Notes under the pieces: generated by a model | What the model saw: only the letters and a program-made list of their open reading frames with translations | Told to the model about the DNA's origin: nothing | The model's database searches: none | Translations under genes and position numbers: made by a program | Part shown: piece by piece, positions 44,502 to 55,727 of the stretch | How positions within the stretch are numbered: the first letter of the stretch is position 1 | Layout: the number at the start of each line of letters is the position of its first letter | Origin: Ganoderma boninense | Lineage: Eukaryota > Basidiomycota > Agaricomycetes > Polyporales > Polyporaceae | Direction of reading: 5' to 3' | DNA: 55,727 bases | Assembly: GCA_002900995.3 (NCBI GenBank) | Contig: PJEW03000024.1 | Span: 1 to 55,727 of the forward strand

Positions 44502-47500
44502 CTAGGCAGCCAGCGTTGCAATAAAATCCGTAACAGCCGTTAACTCAGCCTGTAACTCCTCGTCGTCCTCGTCCTCGTCCTCATCCTCGCCCTCTGACCC
44601 TTGTCCATCGCTTACGTCGGAGGCTGAGGGCGCGGATATCGGCGCCCGCGTAGGCGAAGACGTGGGAGCGAAAGGCTCTAGAGCGGGTAAGGAGGCGGAC
44701 GCGTTTCCGGCAAGCAGCGCTTCAAGTTCTGATGGCGAAAGAAGGGCAGGAAGAGGAGCTCCTGCGCGCAAACCGGGGTGAACTTCGCCACCGTAGCTTG
44801 GAAAACTATACAACTTCTTGACGTGGACCATAATACGAGCATTGGCCTGGCGGCGACGAGTGGTGTAGTCGAGGACAGCACCATGAAGGGGGTCCCGGGT
44901 GCGGCAGAGATGGTCGAGAACGACGGTGAATAAGCGATCTTCATCACGGATCGAAGTCTGGAGGCGGCGTGCCTGATCGTGAACCTTGAGAATTTCCTTG
45001 TGGGCGCGGGCAACCCGGCGTGCAAGGCGCATCGTCTCCCTCACCGGAACCCTAGCCCATTCCTCTCGGGAGAGGTCAGCGCGAGTGTCGTTCAAGAGTT
45101 CAAACTCTTCCAGGAACTCGTAGTGGGACACCCTGTCCCACTCCAGGTGGGGCTGTCCGATCTCCTGGGCAGCTTCGTTGTAAGCTTTCAAGGCGGTCCG
45201 TATCGCGCGCGAACGAGATTGCAAATTCTTAGCGATCTTCTGCCGAAGCCGATATCCTGATGGAAAGCGGTAAGAGTCAGTAAGCGAGGGTGGGAGTCGA
45301 GACTTTACATGCCTGTACCGGCAAGATTCATTTTGTGCAGTTCAAAGAGGCGCTGCACAACAAGACGTTGCAGCGTCCGGAGGGCCCTTTGGTACTTGCT
45401 TGTGGCGATATACTGTAGGGTGCGAATGTAGGCGGGGTCCTTTGGAGTCCACGGCTCGTCGAGTTGAAGCTGAATTTCCAGCGCGGCGATCTGGACCTCG
45501 AGGTCGCGGCGACGCTGGTCTAGATGGCGACGACAGGTCTCGATCTTGCGGGTTCGAGACAAGTCGGCAGCATACTCGGTGGGGCCACTTTCCGGGGGGA
45601 GAAATTGATAGTCGCGGCGCGCAGTCGCCAAGAAAGACGTGGTTGATTGGTTAAGCTGGTCCCTGGAAATTGCCATCAGTCATTCTTGTACATGTAATAA
45701 TGTAGCCGTCCGCCGCCAGCTTACTGTACACTCTTCAGCTCCTGAAGAGCTTCGACATACGCTACCGCATGGATGTCCCACTGGTGTTCAGTCCCCAGCG
45801 ATGCAAGATACTTCCGTTCTGCTGCTGCAAACTCATCAAGACGCTGGGGGGTAAGGTCCAAGGCGCTCATAGCATCCGCCAGCCGCAGTCCCTCTTGCGA
45901 AATGATATCGTGGGCCTGGCGATAGTTGTCATACAAACAACTTGCCGAGAGTCTGGTACCTCTCGTCGTCCCATTGTTGAAAATAGACGTCCATTAATAA
46001 TCGGCGACGATAGGCCGACGCGTAGCGTATGATGGGAGCAAGCTTGTTGGACGCGCTGAAGATTCGTTCCATGGTCTCCAGATCCTCAAGGCCGATGCCT
46101 GCGATCATGTTGGGGTGGTAGGCGACTTGGCAGGAGTACTCGTGGGAATACCCGTGGAATGCGCCTACGCAAAGGCGTCCTCCCAAGTCCTGGTACTTTT
46201 TCCCCACCCTCGGGCTGCGTTGGACTGTCCCCTCAAATGAGCACCCAACGTCGTACCCACCCATAGTACGTTCTCCGAAGACATCGAGTACCTTGTCCAC
46301 TGTGGCGAGCGGTAATTTAGCCCTGGAAGCGATTAGCGGGCGACGACCATGTGGTAACTTCGCTTACTTACAATTCGCCGCTCCGGACCATGTCGATTAG
46401 CCATAGGATCAGACCGTGGGGGCACGCGCTCGCGAATACACCGGTCTCCTCGAAAATGTCCCACGATCGCTTCTTCTGTTCATCGCTTTGGGCGGCCTTC
46501 CAGTTCCGAGTGCACGACCGCTGAACCTGTGGACCGCCATCTGTCGGGTCCCCCTCCATGAGTTCATCGCCAGGCGCAGGGTGCGGGGTGTCTTGAGTCT
46601 GAGGAGAAACAACCAGAGGGGAGTCACTAGGGTTGGCAGCAGAGGCTTCCTCTATGTCCTGCTCCGCGCTAAGGGGAGGGCGGTCCTCGGTCATAACGAC
46701 ATCACCGGGAGATTCGGAGACCCGAGCCCCGGCAGCGGTTGCGCCCTCGGCTTCTATTGCTTGGGGGAGGACTGTCTCACTGAGGGTCTCCTCGCCATCG
46801 CCGTCAGTCTCTGCAGCGCGCTGAGATGAACGCTTCACGCGGACTTCATTGGCAAACTCATTGACATAAGAGTGGGGGAGGAAGTAGTCGCTGTCTTCAA
46901 GAACGCGGTCATCTCCAACGCGTCGCCCTCCCCGGGGGCGCATCCGTTTAAGCGAATTGTTCCCATCCATGCAATAGATCCGACGGAAGACCTGGTCACG
47001 CTCCCCATCCAGCTGCGCCACAGATTGTCAAACTCAAGTAGATAAGCAAAAATCAAATCTCGCAGACGTACGTGGTAGGCACATGCCGGGCAGCCGTTGA
47101 GCGCGCGCCATTCTGGAGTGTCGCGGCCGAGAGCGCTGAGCACACGCTTCTTGACAGCACGAGTAATGTTGAGGTAGACGTCGAAGGCGTCGGAGAGCGC
47201 ATTCCTGATGCCGCGGTTATAGGATACCTAGAGGGCTGGTTAGCGACGTAACAGTAGTCAAGGGAAGTCACTTACACCATAGTTGTAACAGATGACTTTC
47301 GCAAAGGCCTCTACGCTGAAAGATGCTTGAAACAAACGGAGCGTACGAAACATCTCCAATGTGTAAAACGAGATTGCCAGTGTGGGACGTACCGGGGTGG
47401 ATGGCAGGTATCCGTTGAGTACCAAGGCCTCAGCTGGGGACAGCGCGTCGAGGAACTGGATTGTCGCACAACGTTCAAGCGTCTTGAGGTCGAGGATGTC

Positions 47501-48280
47501 GATCTCAAACGCCTCCTGACGGTCCGGAGGCGGAGGCGGAGGTGGAGGCGGATGCGGAGGCGGAGGCGGACTTGATGAGGGTTCAAAGACGGGGATGACC
47601 TCCTCCATAGGATCCTCGAGGCCGGGCTGTAGCGGTGAAGGTGGAGAGTTGGCGTGAGGGGTGGAAGCTGAGACACATGGGTCCTCGTAACGCCAGCGAA
47701 CAAACGCCGCCACTAGACGAGGCATCACAGCCTGCCAGTGAGCGTCCTGGCGCCGCACCCTGTCGCGCCATGTCCTTGTGTCTCCATGCTTGCGATAATG
47801 CTGATGGCTATATGCTGTTAGGAGGTGCGAGAATGAGAGAAAAGGTTCACGCACCGAAAGTGAAGCAGGTCTCGAACATTGATCACATTCCTCCCCGCAT
47901 CCTCCGCGTCGTTCTCCTCATCGTCAACCGTCTCGTATCCAGACTCATCCCCTCCAGCGCCGCGCACATCGATGTCCATGGGTTCCGGGGGCGCGTTGTC
48001 AAGCTGAGCCTCGCTCGACGAGCTGCTCTTCATCGCAGCAAGAGCATCTACACTGCGCTGATCAAGACCTATTCCACTGTCAAGAAAAACTCATAATAGA
48101 AAGGTATGGGCACGCACCAGTGATATCCCGGTCTAATCGCCGTTGACGGTCTTCTCTCTCCTGCGCGAGTGCACCCATCCGTTGGGTCGTGCTCCGGTAC
48201 TTGAGGGGACCTTGGCAGTCGTCGTTGGAGTAGGGATCCGGGGCGCGAACTCGAACACCACGTTTGCGGGACTTAGCCAT
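44502..48280 (-). CDS. KDZ transposase, CxC1/Kyakuja type (Element II), one frameshift
   Basis: Eight exons (48280-48118, 48068-47855, 47807-47276, 47227-47072, 47012-46372, 46322-45725, 45662-45319, 45256-44502) give about 1,133 residues. The N-terminus is basic (MAKSRKRGVRVRAPDPYSND). An acidic linker follows, then a Cys-containing N-terminal module and a Pro run, and CPACAYH, part of the CxC1-type cluster. The catalytic core shows IYCMDGNNSLKRM (first Asp), GGYDVGCSFE (second Asp) and GIGLEDLETMERIFSASN (Glu). The C-terminal third is coiled-coil-like with an acidic end. One extra base in a T run (plus-strand A run 45935-45937) breaks the frame between KL and YDNYRQAHD. The seventh intron could use a GC donor at 45312, giving the more family-like GTGYRLRQ. 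Otherwise the gene is complete. Confidence 0.88.
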
Positions 48281-48659
48281 AGCGCAAGGAGGACGAGGGA
48301 GGGAGAGCGAACAGGAAGCAGGACGTACTGAGTTGATGGTGGAGAGGAAGAGGAACGGTGTACGCGCCTGTGCCTCATGCCCAATCAGACTCCGACGCGG
48401 GAGGATCAGGCGCCATCAGAGTTACCGATTCGGGAGCGTTTACTGAACGCTCTCTCATATGATGTCATACCAACGACACCCTGCCGACTTGTTCACCCGG
48501 CTGGTTAGTGGGTATGTAGATGATAGAGATATGGATTTTAGATTTATTTACATCGTTTGGGGGAGGTGAGAGACTGATTTCTCAAAAGCATATCGAAGAC
48601 GCAATGGCAGGTGTAAACAAAGGGGGATCATCAAAAAGGAGAGGAATGACTGGACGTGG
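48281..48659 (-). promoter_or_regulatory. Upstream region of the Element II transposase
   Basis: About 380 nt between the transposase ATG and the right TIR. Likely promoter; no specific element assigned. Confidence 0.35.
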
Positions 48660-49350
48660 AAACGAAGGGTATGGCGAAACGTCGAAGGTGCGGGAGAAAT
48701 CGATAGAGGGAGTGTCGAGATAGTCGAGCTCGCCGTCGGCGACGGCGAGCACAGGTTGTCCGACGTCGGCGGGCACGCGCAGTGGCTGTGGGAACGCATG
48801 GGAGCGCATGGGAAGGCGCGATGATGGGGGGAACGAGTTTGCCGAGGCGGAGGCGCTTTACTCAACGCCTCGTGTTAGCCGAGAAGAGCCCAGAAACTCA
48901 GAAGGCTTACCGGGGACCAATAGATGTCGCACAACTATACAGCGGTCCCGTATTTGGCGTAAACATATGTATTGCGAGTTGAATAGTCGAAAGAACGGGA
49001 CAAAACTACAAAGGAGGGAGGGAGATAGTCGAGCTCGCTGTGGGCGGCGGCGAGCACAAGTGTGTGAGCGGTGGCGGGTGATGGGAAAGGGAAGTGGCGC
49101 CGGCGGGGAGACGATAGGCGGTGGCGCGGCGCCTTGTACTCAACGCCCGAGTTATCTCTGATGTGGAGATCAGCGTTATCAGTCAACTGATAACAGCTTT
49201 GTCAGTACTTGCCGTTTGCAGTAGTCCGGGCAGGGGAGTTGGACAGGAAACTGGCAGTGTGTGGCTACTAGGGCATTTGGGCTAGTAAGGCTGCCGTACT
49301 ACACGGATTATACCAGCCTTATTAGCTTTGATTACCGTGATGATCAGGTG
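48660..49350 (-). repeat. Right terminal inverted repeat of Element II
   Basis: Reverse complement of 38669-39357. The complement of GGCGTTGAGTA occurs at about 48859 and 49137, mirroring the left end. The inner boundary is placed where the match to the left arm stops. Confidence 0.88.
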
Positions 49351-49358
49351 CCGCCGAC
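49351..49358 (+). repeat. Right 8-bp target site duplication of Element II (CCGCCGAC)
   Basis: Perfect direct repeat of 38661-38668, directly abutting the element end. Confidence 0.92.
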
Positions 49359-52095
49359 GCAATCCACTGTCAGTGCTGTCCATTTGGGGGGAAGGGACGG
49401 AGTTGCGAAGAGTGATGCCAAGAGCAGGGCCACTTGCCTTCACGCGCGCCTGCTATCCATATCAGACACGCACGTTCTTGATCGCTGGCGATCCGACTGA
49501 GTTTCGCAATGGACAGCGAACGTCCATGGCAGCCTCGTCGATTGGGGTTCATGGCGAGCTGGGAGACGGAGCAGCAAGTAGCATGGCCAGCGGCTTGCGC
49601 CGAGGATGCTTGCCACAGCCAAGACTCAAGTGGCCATTCGTATGGGCGGCCCGGCGTTTTCCGTTGATGGCAAATCAGCGCCCGTCTATTTTTATCACGC
49701 TGCTACTCGATCGCGAGTCGTCGAGTCTTCTCGAGCTCCACCACCTTGCTCGAAATAAACAGCCAGTAGGTATGCTTTTAGCCAACCCACTCCCTCCGCA
49801 TAACCTTCGACTCATTGGAAAATAGTAATAACCTACGTTATTTTTGATACTATGTAGGCCCTTCAAGGCTTCCACCGCGGCAATTCCAGCGGGCTGAGCA
49901 GACTCGGATGATGGGGGCAAGAGTTTGAACGGCACAAGTTCTGCCTGAGTGCGGTGTAGAGATCTGATGCGTCGCGCCATCCCATCCAGAATCAGACTGG
50001 TGCGTAGTCGCAAACACTCTCGTCTGGCGATCACTCAGTGCTCGGCGCTCGCGACTGAGGACTTGATTCAAAGGACTGGGTCCATGTGATGACCGCGGAG
50101 ACGGCTTAATGCCACAGCCATATTACCGGGACATCACCAGGCATGCGCGGTCGAAGGGCTTTGCTTGCGTAGTTGAACGCGTGTGGTCACCTGCTGGTAT
50201 ACTAAGTGAGTGGAGATGCCCGCTCGAAAGCAGGCATGTACTGACGCGGAGACTTATTCCTGACTACATCCGTGACGACTTCGTGCCACGGGACTCGGAT
50301 GCGGCTCCTCGCCGCGCGTTGGGCTCGGCTCACACATATAATGAAGACATGCAAGACGAATGCTCTAACCGGCTGTGTACTTCGCTTTCAGTACCGCAAC
50401 GACAGGATGGCGCCGGGCGAGCAGTATCAATGAGTCCGTGCCATGCCGCGATAGTGTTTGCACAAAGTGACCGAATGCCTGACATGACCGCCGGAGTCGG
50501 CAGCAGGACAGAAACAAGAGTTACGAGTAAAGGTACGAAAATACACATGAGACGTGATCGCCCAAGGCTCAAGGACAAGATGAAGACACGAGGGAGCGAC
50601 CCCAGGCCTCAACACTGACGCGGGCGGCTTGTGCGTGGGTTCGGACAAGGGGCATAGAAGAGGAGCACGAACAGGCGACCGCGGGGACGACACGCACCAC
50701 AACGCTGTCACCGTGATGCAGTTCATCGCCCCCCTCCGACAGTCTCTGAACCCTACGCTCGAACCCACGGCGGCTTGCTCTGGAGTGCCGAGTGCGCATC
50801 CGGCAAGGTGGAGGTTGGGGTTCGAAGAGGGCTCGAGGGGGGACGGTGAGGGCGCGAGGGCATGCGCATTATTGGTGGTGGCGTGCTCAAGCGCTGCCGT
50901 AGAGAGCTGCGGAGCATGAGAGGCCTGACGGGAAGACAGAGGAGGCGCGCTTTTCGACTTCGGTGGGCTGTTGCTCGTATCAAGGAACTGGAAACCTTAC
51001 GCTCGTGAGCCTGAGTTCCACACGACTGCTGCTTGCGAATTGTGCCTGTGCACACTGCTGCGCTGACAGGTCTCCTACGCCCGAATCGAGACACTGCATG
51101 TTACGCGGGGGCGCGGATGGCGTCGCCCTCGGCGTCGGGCGTCCCCCGACACTCGGAGTGACTGTCCGTGTAGAGAAAACGCGGCCCACGTCACTGCCTC
51201 GGGAGAGTGCTTGCAGGAGAGGTGGGCTGTATCCTTGAATATCTCTTGGATGGGCGGCATCTCGACACTCGAGCTCTCGTTGAAACTTCGCTCTTGACAT
51301 GTTACTATTAGAACTCAATTCCAGCGCGGCTTCCGTCGTCGGGTCTTCGGATGCCACTACGGCGAAAAGGTCATATTAGGTGCGTTTTGTCCATGCAATG
51401 GTTGTCGCGGCTGCGTTCGGTGCACATGTATGACTCCATGGGAGACTCTATCGGATGCCCAGTTAACTCCGCGTCTTGGGTGGCGGCGGTACCGCCTTCC
51501 CATCGTGCTAGTTTCAACGATTGTGGCACCACCGGCACTGATATGATCGCGTGAAATGCGAGAGTTCCACAACCATCGGAATATACACCGTCCTTTGCAT
51601 GCCTTGATTGTGTAGGCTAGTCTTCGTGTCGGTCAATAATCCGTACACACGTATGGGTCCTGATCTACTTTGATCAGGTACTCTGGCGCTGTGCGCCTGT
51701 ATTGCTGTGGTACTGACAAGGCGAGCATTGGATGTTTTCTCACTCGTGGTCCTTCGACCGTATTCCGCGATACACAGATAGTTACGGCAGTCGCAAAGTC
51801 ATCCTTCTCCTCTCTCGCAGATGACTTCCCGACTTCTGGAAAGTTCCAGGGACGATGGGGAACTGTTACTGCGGACGCCTTGAACGGATGTGTATCAATA
51901 TTTGAAAGCTTATCAATGCGCCACTTGCACAGGATGTTGTCCCTTCTACTTGCACGGGCAGTGAGCTTTGCCGCGGCCTGACTCGGAGAGGGTCGGTAGT
52001 GCGCCGCTCCCCCGTGTTAATAGAGCCTGCAGCCGGCACTCACGACGGCACTTTCCCCCACCATTTACGCGAATCCGAATACTAGTCAGCATAGT
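49359..52095. other. Long interval without a recognisable gene
   Basis: This is 2.7 kb of host sequence to the right of Element II. A minus-strand frame at 51357-50980 is open for 125 codons but has no ATG at its start and no motif. The last few hundred bases probably form the promoter of the 7-TM gene. Confidence 0.35.
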
Positions 52096-54016
52096 ATGGC
52101 CGCCGATACTCTCAACTGCACGAATCCCGCCAACGTCACAAGCTGCTTCGGGCCCCTCCTAGTCGTGGACAACAATGTCTTCATAATGGTGTACGAGCTG
52201 CGAGGACGGCTATTTGGAACCATCCTTTCTACCGCTTTGTTTGGTAAGATGCAATGTTTGACAGCATGTTTTTCGTGAGCAACTATAGAGCTCTGAACTG
52301 CTTTCTTAGGTACCTTTACGATATGCACCTCCATCACGGTGTTATTAATCATGCAAGCCCCAAAGTTCTTCCTAATGTGCATGACACAGTTGCTCACCAT
52401 AGTACTACAGCCGCAATTTTAAGCTTCGAAAAACGCGCTGGGCAACGTGGTACACCTTCGCAACCATCGGGATGTTTACGTCTACGTCGATCTACTGGGC
52501 GTTCATACTCCGTGACACGTTCACCGTTGCGGGCATCACGACGTCCGCTGTCACCAACCTTAATCCTGTTATAAACTCGCTGCAGGACTGCATATCGGAC
52601 GCCGGGGGGGCGTGCAATGCCTCGGTCTCGGAACTGTCGCCCAACGACGTTGCTGTAGACTTGGCCATATCTCGGCTTACCACCCATGATATCGTGCTGG
52701 AGTACTGCGTGGGAACGGCGGCGCTAACCACCAACGTCCGTTCATCCGTTCCCACTTTGTCATGAGCGGAATGCCAATACTATAGCTGATATCATAATTG
52801 GCTCCACACCGCAGATCGTTATCGGCGATGCTATCGTTTTGGGTCGGGTATACGTCTTATGGCAAGGAAGTCGATTGGTTTGCCTCGTATTTATCACCCT
52901 CCTTCTCGCGACAGTAGGTGCGTCACGGTCCTCTGATCACTTTACTCGGCCGACACTGCTTTGCACGGAATGATCAAGTTTATACACAGCCACAAGCATT
53001 GCATCTACCACCCATGCCTGCCCAGGCTTTGGCAACGGCTCAGGAGTCTGGCTCAACCCTTCGGTTGAAACTACAGGAGTTGCCAGTCTCGTCGGTCCCG
53101 CGGCGGGAACTCTTGGTGGCTCATTTTTCGAAGGCGATCATTTTGGTCTCGCAGCATCTGTGCTCAGCCTCGCTACAAATGCGTTGTCCACGTGCTTTGT
53201 AGGCTATCGGGCCTGGTACGTTCGTTGCTTTTCTTCTATACACATGATGATCTTGAAGTATCCACTTGCAGGGAACATCGCGCTCTTGTCCGCGGCAACG
53301 GCCTCCGGTCGTTTTTGGGTCGCTCGCAAGTGTCCAGAGCACTCACGCTCCTCGTGGAGTCCGGTGCCGTTTATTCTGCCATCTTGGTATGCATCCCATG
53401 ACTCGGTTACAGCAGCATATAAGCAAGCAGCTCGAATTCTGAAAAACGCCTCTTAGATCTTTGTGGTTGCATATCAATTCATCACCAGCTCGTCCTACAG
53501 TAGCGGCCATGCAGCTGCAGCGATGCACCCCCACTCGTCGGCCTACCGTGAGTTCACCGTCGGCTGGGAAGCGTTCACGGAGGGAGGGCTCGTCATCGTC
53601 GTCGTATGTACCCCAATTCAATTTACACTGCATTACGACAAGCTACTAGTACTGACCGGTAGTTCCTCCCTCTCGCTTGCCGCGCCACTGCCCAGGCCAT
53701 TTACCCCACAATTATCATGCTGCTGGCCGGACTGAACAGGTCAGAATGCGATAACATCGCATCGCATCGCGGAAACGGAAACGGCCAGACCGGGGACACA
53801 GCGGCCATGTCTGTCGTCTTCCGTGGTTCAGTCCTAGTGCCTGCGCAGTCGCTTAATTTCCCCGGCGCCGATGGGCGAAATTCGGCGCGGCAACGAGTAT
53901 CCTCTGACGAGGCTGCTTCTGAGCCGTCGTTGGCCGAGCTCAATACCTCGGCGGACTGCTCTTCTGAGAGAGGATTTCCAGGTTCCGTTCGCTCTGTGGC
54001 TTCGACTCGCCGCTAG
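52096..54016 (+). CDS. Seven-transmembrane-type membrane protein, agaricomycete family
   Basis: Eight exons are likely: 52096-52243, 52310 to about 52374, about 52430-52735, 52815-52917, 52990-53215, 53272-53386, 53457-53603 and 53696-54016. The protein starts MAADTLNCTNPANVTSCFGP. Hydrophobic segments in order are TILSTALFGTFTICTSITVL, YTFATIGMFTSTSIYWAFIL, IVIGDAIVLGRVYVLWQ, LVCLVFITLLLATV, LAASVLSLATNALSTCFVGY, the segment ending YSAILIFVVAYQFI, and AIYPTIIMLLAGLN. The layout, with VIGDAIV..R.YVLW and the ATNALSTCFVGYRAW helix, matches a large family of basidiomycete 7-TM proteins I know from memory; the ligand is unknown. The cytoplasmic tail is Ser-rich. The splice between exons 2 and 3 does not fit cleanly and may contain an indel. 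Confidence 0.65.
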
Positions 54017-54290
54017 TATTCAATAAATCCCTTTGCTCTATCTTGACCAATAAAGCAAAGAAGAAAACGAACTTTCACCAGATGAACACTTAACACAAGC
54101 GTTTGTCATCACGTCCCAGCCTTGGATTGTCCTTGCGATACCGTACCATCCGAAAGACTCGATAGGGCGGAAAGGGTATATGCACGCTGCCATTAGCGCT
54201 CGCACCCAACCTCGACTCGAAAATGAAAATGAAAACCATAGCAGCCTTGAAAGGATTGCTTAAGCCTCAGCCTCGTACGCGGTCGCCCTC
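54017..54290. other. Convergent 3' ends
   Basis: Short interval between the 7-TM gene (+) and the Ser-rich protein gene (-). An AATAAA-like signal (CAATAAAT) lies at about 54021. Confidence 0.35.
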
Positions 54291-55335
54291 TCACACACCC
54301 CACCCGACCATCCCGCCCCCCATCCCGACCGCGATGGCAACAGCAACAGCAACCGCGACAGCCACGCCCGCCGCCGACGCGCCACCAACGCGGACGGGCG
54401 GAGGGACGCCGTTGTGGAACGTCGACCCGCTGGGGAGCGTCTCACCCCCGCCGGCTACGCTCGGGTCTGGGGTGAAGAGCACCGCGCTCGCACTGGCGCT
54501 GGCGCTGGAGCTGGAGCTCAGATGCAGGCTCGACACGGTGAGCGTCGTCGACGCGTGGACCGAGCTGAGCGCGGGGCCGGACGAGGGCTGTGTGTGTGTG
54601 CGCGCGTTAGCATCCGTATCTGTAAACCATAGGAGAGGGAGAGGGAGGAGGGAGAGGGAGAGGGAGAGGGAAGAGAGGGACGTACGGCAGCCGAGCCGGA
54701 GGGGCGCGCTGCTACAGAGCCCGAGACGGCGGGCGGGACGCCAGGGACAGAGGTAGAGGCAGAGTGGGGGACCGATCCAGCCACGGGCGCGGTAGAGACG
54801 GGGTCGTTGGGCGGGACGATTTGCGACGTCGCGCTCGAGCTGTGGAGCGGCGACGGCGCGGGGCGCAGCGACACCCGCGGGCTCCCGCGCGCCGTCGTGC
54901 TCGCGTGCGCCGTCGTCTCACTCTCAGGGCCGGGATCAGGCGTCGTGGGATCTGCTGCGTGCGAAGAGGACGACGCGGGCGGCGGCGCAGAGGTGGTGGC
55001 GGAGTGCGGGGCGTCGGGGCGGGCGCGGAGGAGAGGGTGATGGTGACGCGAACGGGTCGTCGTCGCGGTCACCGTCGTATCTGCTTGGGGCGCGCGCCTG
55101 AGGGGTGCCGCGCGTGGCGACACCGTCCTATGATGCGCGGGTTAGCTTCGTTCTCCCGGGCGATGGACGGCCGGGCGTTGACAAGGGCAGCTCACCTCGG
55201 GGGCGACGGTGCGTACCGCCACGGGCATGGGCTGTGCGGGCAGCGGCGGTATGAGCATCGACATTGGCTTGACGTACCACACTCACCATGGCAGGACGAG
55301 GACGAGGGTCAGGATCGCGCTTTGAGGTACTGCAT
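54291..55335 (-). CDS. Predicted GPI-anchored Ser/Thr/Pro-rich surface protein
   Basis: The ATG at 55335 opens MQYLKA followed, after a 1-nt shift, by ILTLVLVLP, which looks like a signal peptide. Ser/Thr/Pro-rich sequence follows (TTVTATTTRS, SASTSVPGVPPAVSGS, SSSSSASASASA). The protein ends in a hydrophobic Ala/Val/Gly tail (GVAVAVAVAVAIAVGMGGGM) before the stop at 54291, the usual shape of a GPI-anchor signal. Introns are evident near 55287-55235 and 55200-55138, and one probably ends at the CA-repeat acceptor near 54588, but I could not fix all exon boundaries. A (CTCCCT)-like microsatellite (54630-54675) lies within it. No enzymatic domain was seen. Confidence 0.45.
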
Positions 55336-55727
55336 GTCTGCCTACGCGACCCGAGACACTGCAGAGACGAGAGAGAGGGACGATAACCCCATGCAACTAG
55401 CCTGATATATAAGTATATGATGACAGGAGGGACAGGGAACCCAAGGGTTCCCCGACGCCGAGCCGCGCGAGGTCCGCACCCTTCCATAACAGCTGTTTGA
55501 AACCTCGAGTCGTTGAGGCTTAACAGTGTCTTGACGGGGTTCCAGGTGGTATCCCGCAGAATCTAGTTTAGTCAGTTCCTTGGAATTAGAGATACGGGTT
55601 GTGAAGAGGGTCGTCTTTTCTGCAAGCCCAGGCTGGGGATCGCCGGAAGAGGGTCGGGATTACTTCCGAGTGTTGCCATCTGCCAGCTTGACGAAGGCGA
55701 GAGGGTAGCTAGTAGCAGGCGAGTGCC
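55336..55727. other. Right edge, upstream of the Ser-rich gene
   Basis: No gene recognised. Likely promoter and leader of the minus-strand gene starting at 55335. Confidence 0.3.

Larger units (their letters stand above)
38669..49350. mobile_element. Element II: complete 10.7-kb KDZ (CxC1/Kyakuja-type) transposon
   Basis: The ends are CACCTGATCATCACGG and its exact complement. Terminal inverted repeats run about 690 bp (38669-39357 and 48660-49350). The flanks are identical 8-mers, CCGCCGAC, at 38661-38668 and 49351-49358. Genes, all on the minus strand from right to left, are the KDZ transposase (48280-44502), gene B (44161-42699) and gene A (42111-40051). The family is also represented by Element III. 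The transposase has one 1-nt lesion and gene A several, all of which may be sequencing errors. Confidence 0.92.

Noticed and set aside
17333..49350. TET/JBP dioxygenase gene linked to KDZ elements
   Set aside because: Such linkage is known in basidiomycetes, but none of the cargo genes here shows the HxD...H iron-binding and 2-oxoglutarate pattern.
17333..49350. Starship-type giant element
   Set aside because: No tyrosine-recombinase captain gene is seen, and the boundaries have TIRs and target duplications of a DDE transposon.
54223..54756. 177-codon plus-strand frame starting MKMKTIAALKG
   Set aside because: The minus strand gives a signal-peptide, Ser-rich, GPI-tail protein over the same bases; the plus frame ends in low-complexity Arg/Glu.

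Overview
The window looks like nuclear DNA of an agaricomycete basidiomycete. Genes carry many short introns (about 45-70 nt, GT..AG) and have CT-rich upstream tracts. A fungus-specific 7-TM receptor-like gene is present, and about half of the window is KDZ-type (Kyakuja-Dileera-Zisupton) DNA transposons, which are expanded in this class. All assignments come from reading translations by eye; no search was run.

Left part (1-17.3 kb): ordinary host genes. These are a TTI1-like gene (+), a dCMP deaminase (-), an RNase P/MRP POP3-like gene (-), a GNAT acetyltransferase (+), a non-autonomous element with long inverted repeats and a 9-bp target duplication, and an intact alpha-arrestin gene (+). 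The first four carry single-base frameshifts; the arrestin gene is clean.

Middle (17.3-49.4 kb): three large transposons. Element II (38669-49350, 10.7 kb) is complete. It has ~690-bp terminal inverted repeats, a perfect 8-bp target duplication, and three genes on one strand: a Kyakuja/CxC1-type KDZ transposase, a 415-residue protein of unknown function (gene B), and an HMG-box-like protein (gene A). Element III (from 17333) is a second copy of the same family. Its gene B is split by Element I (21571-32877, 11.3 kb), a different KDZ transposon carrying an intact CxC2-type KDZ transposase, an RNase H1 hybrid-binding-domain-like protein and an 885-residue HMG-like/coiled-coil protein. Element I ends in inverted arrays of a ~38-bp satellite. 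The uninterrupted site in Element II fixes the insertion point to the base. Element III runs into a 100-N scaffold gap, so its transposase half is not seen.

Around the elements lie three predicted secreted or surface proteins on the minus strand: a Ser/Ala/Thr repeat protein next to the gap, a small single-pass membrane protein whose upstream region received Element II, and a GPI-anchor-like Ser-rich protein at the far right. A 7-TM protein gene (+) lies at 52.1-54.0 kb.

The two copies of gene A differ almost only by 1-nt indels, and the same lesion type breaks the conserved host genes. Many of the apparent frameshifts may therefore be consensus errors rather than real decay.
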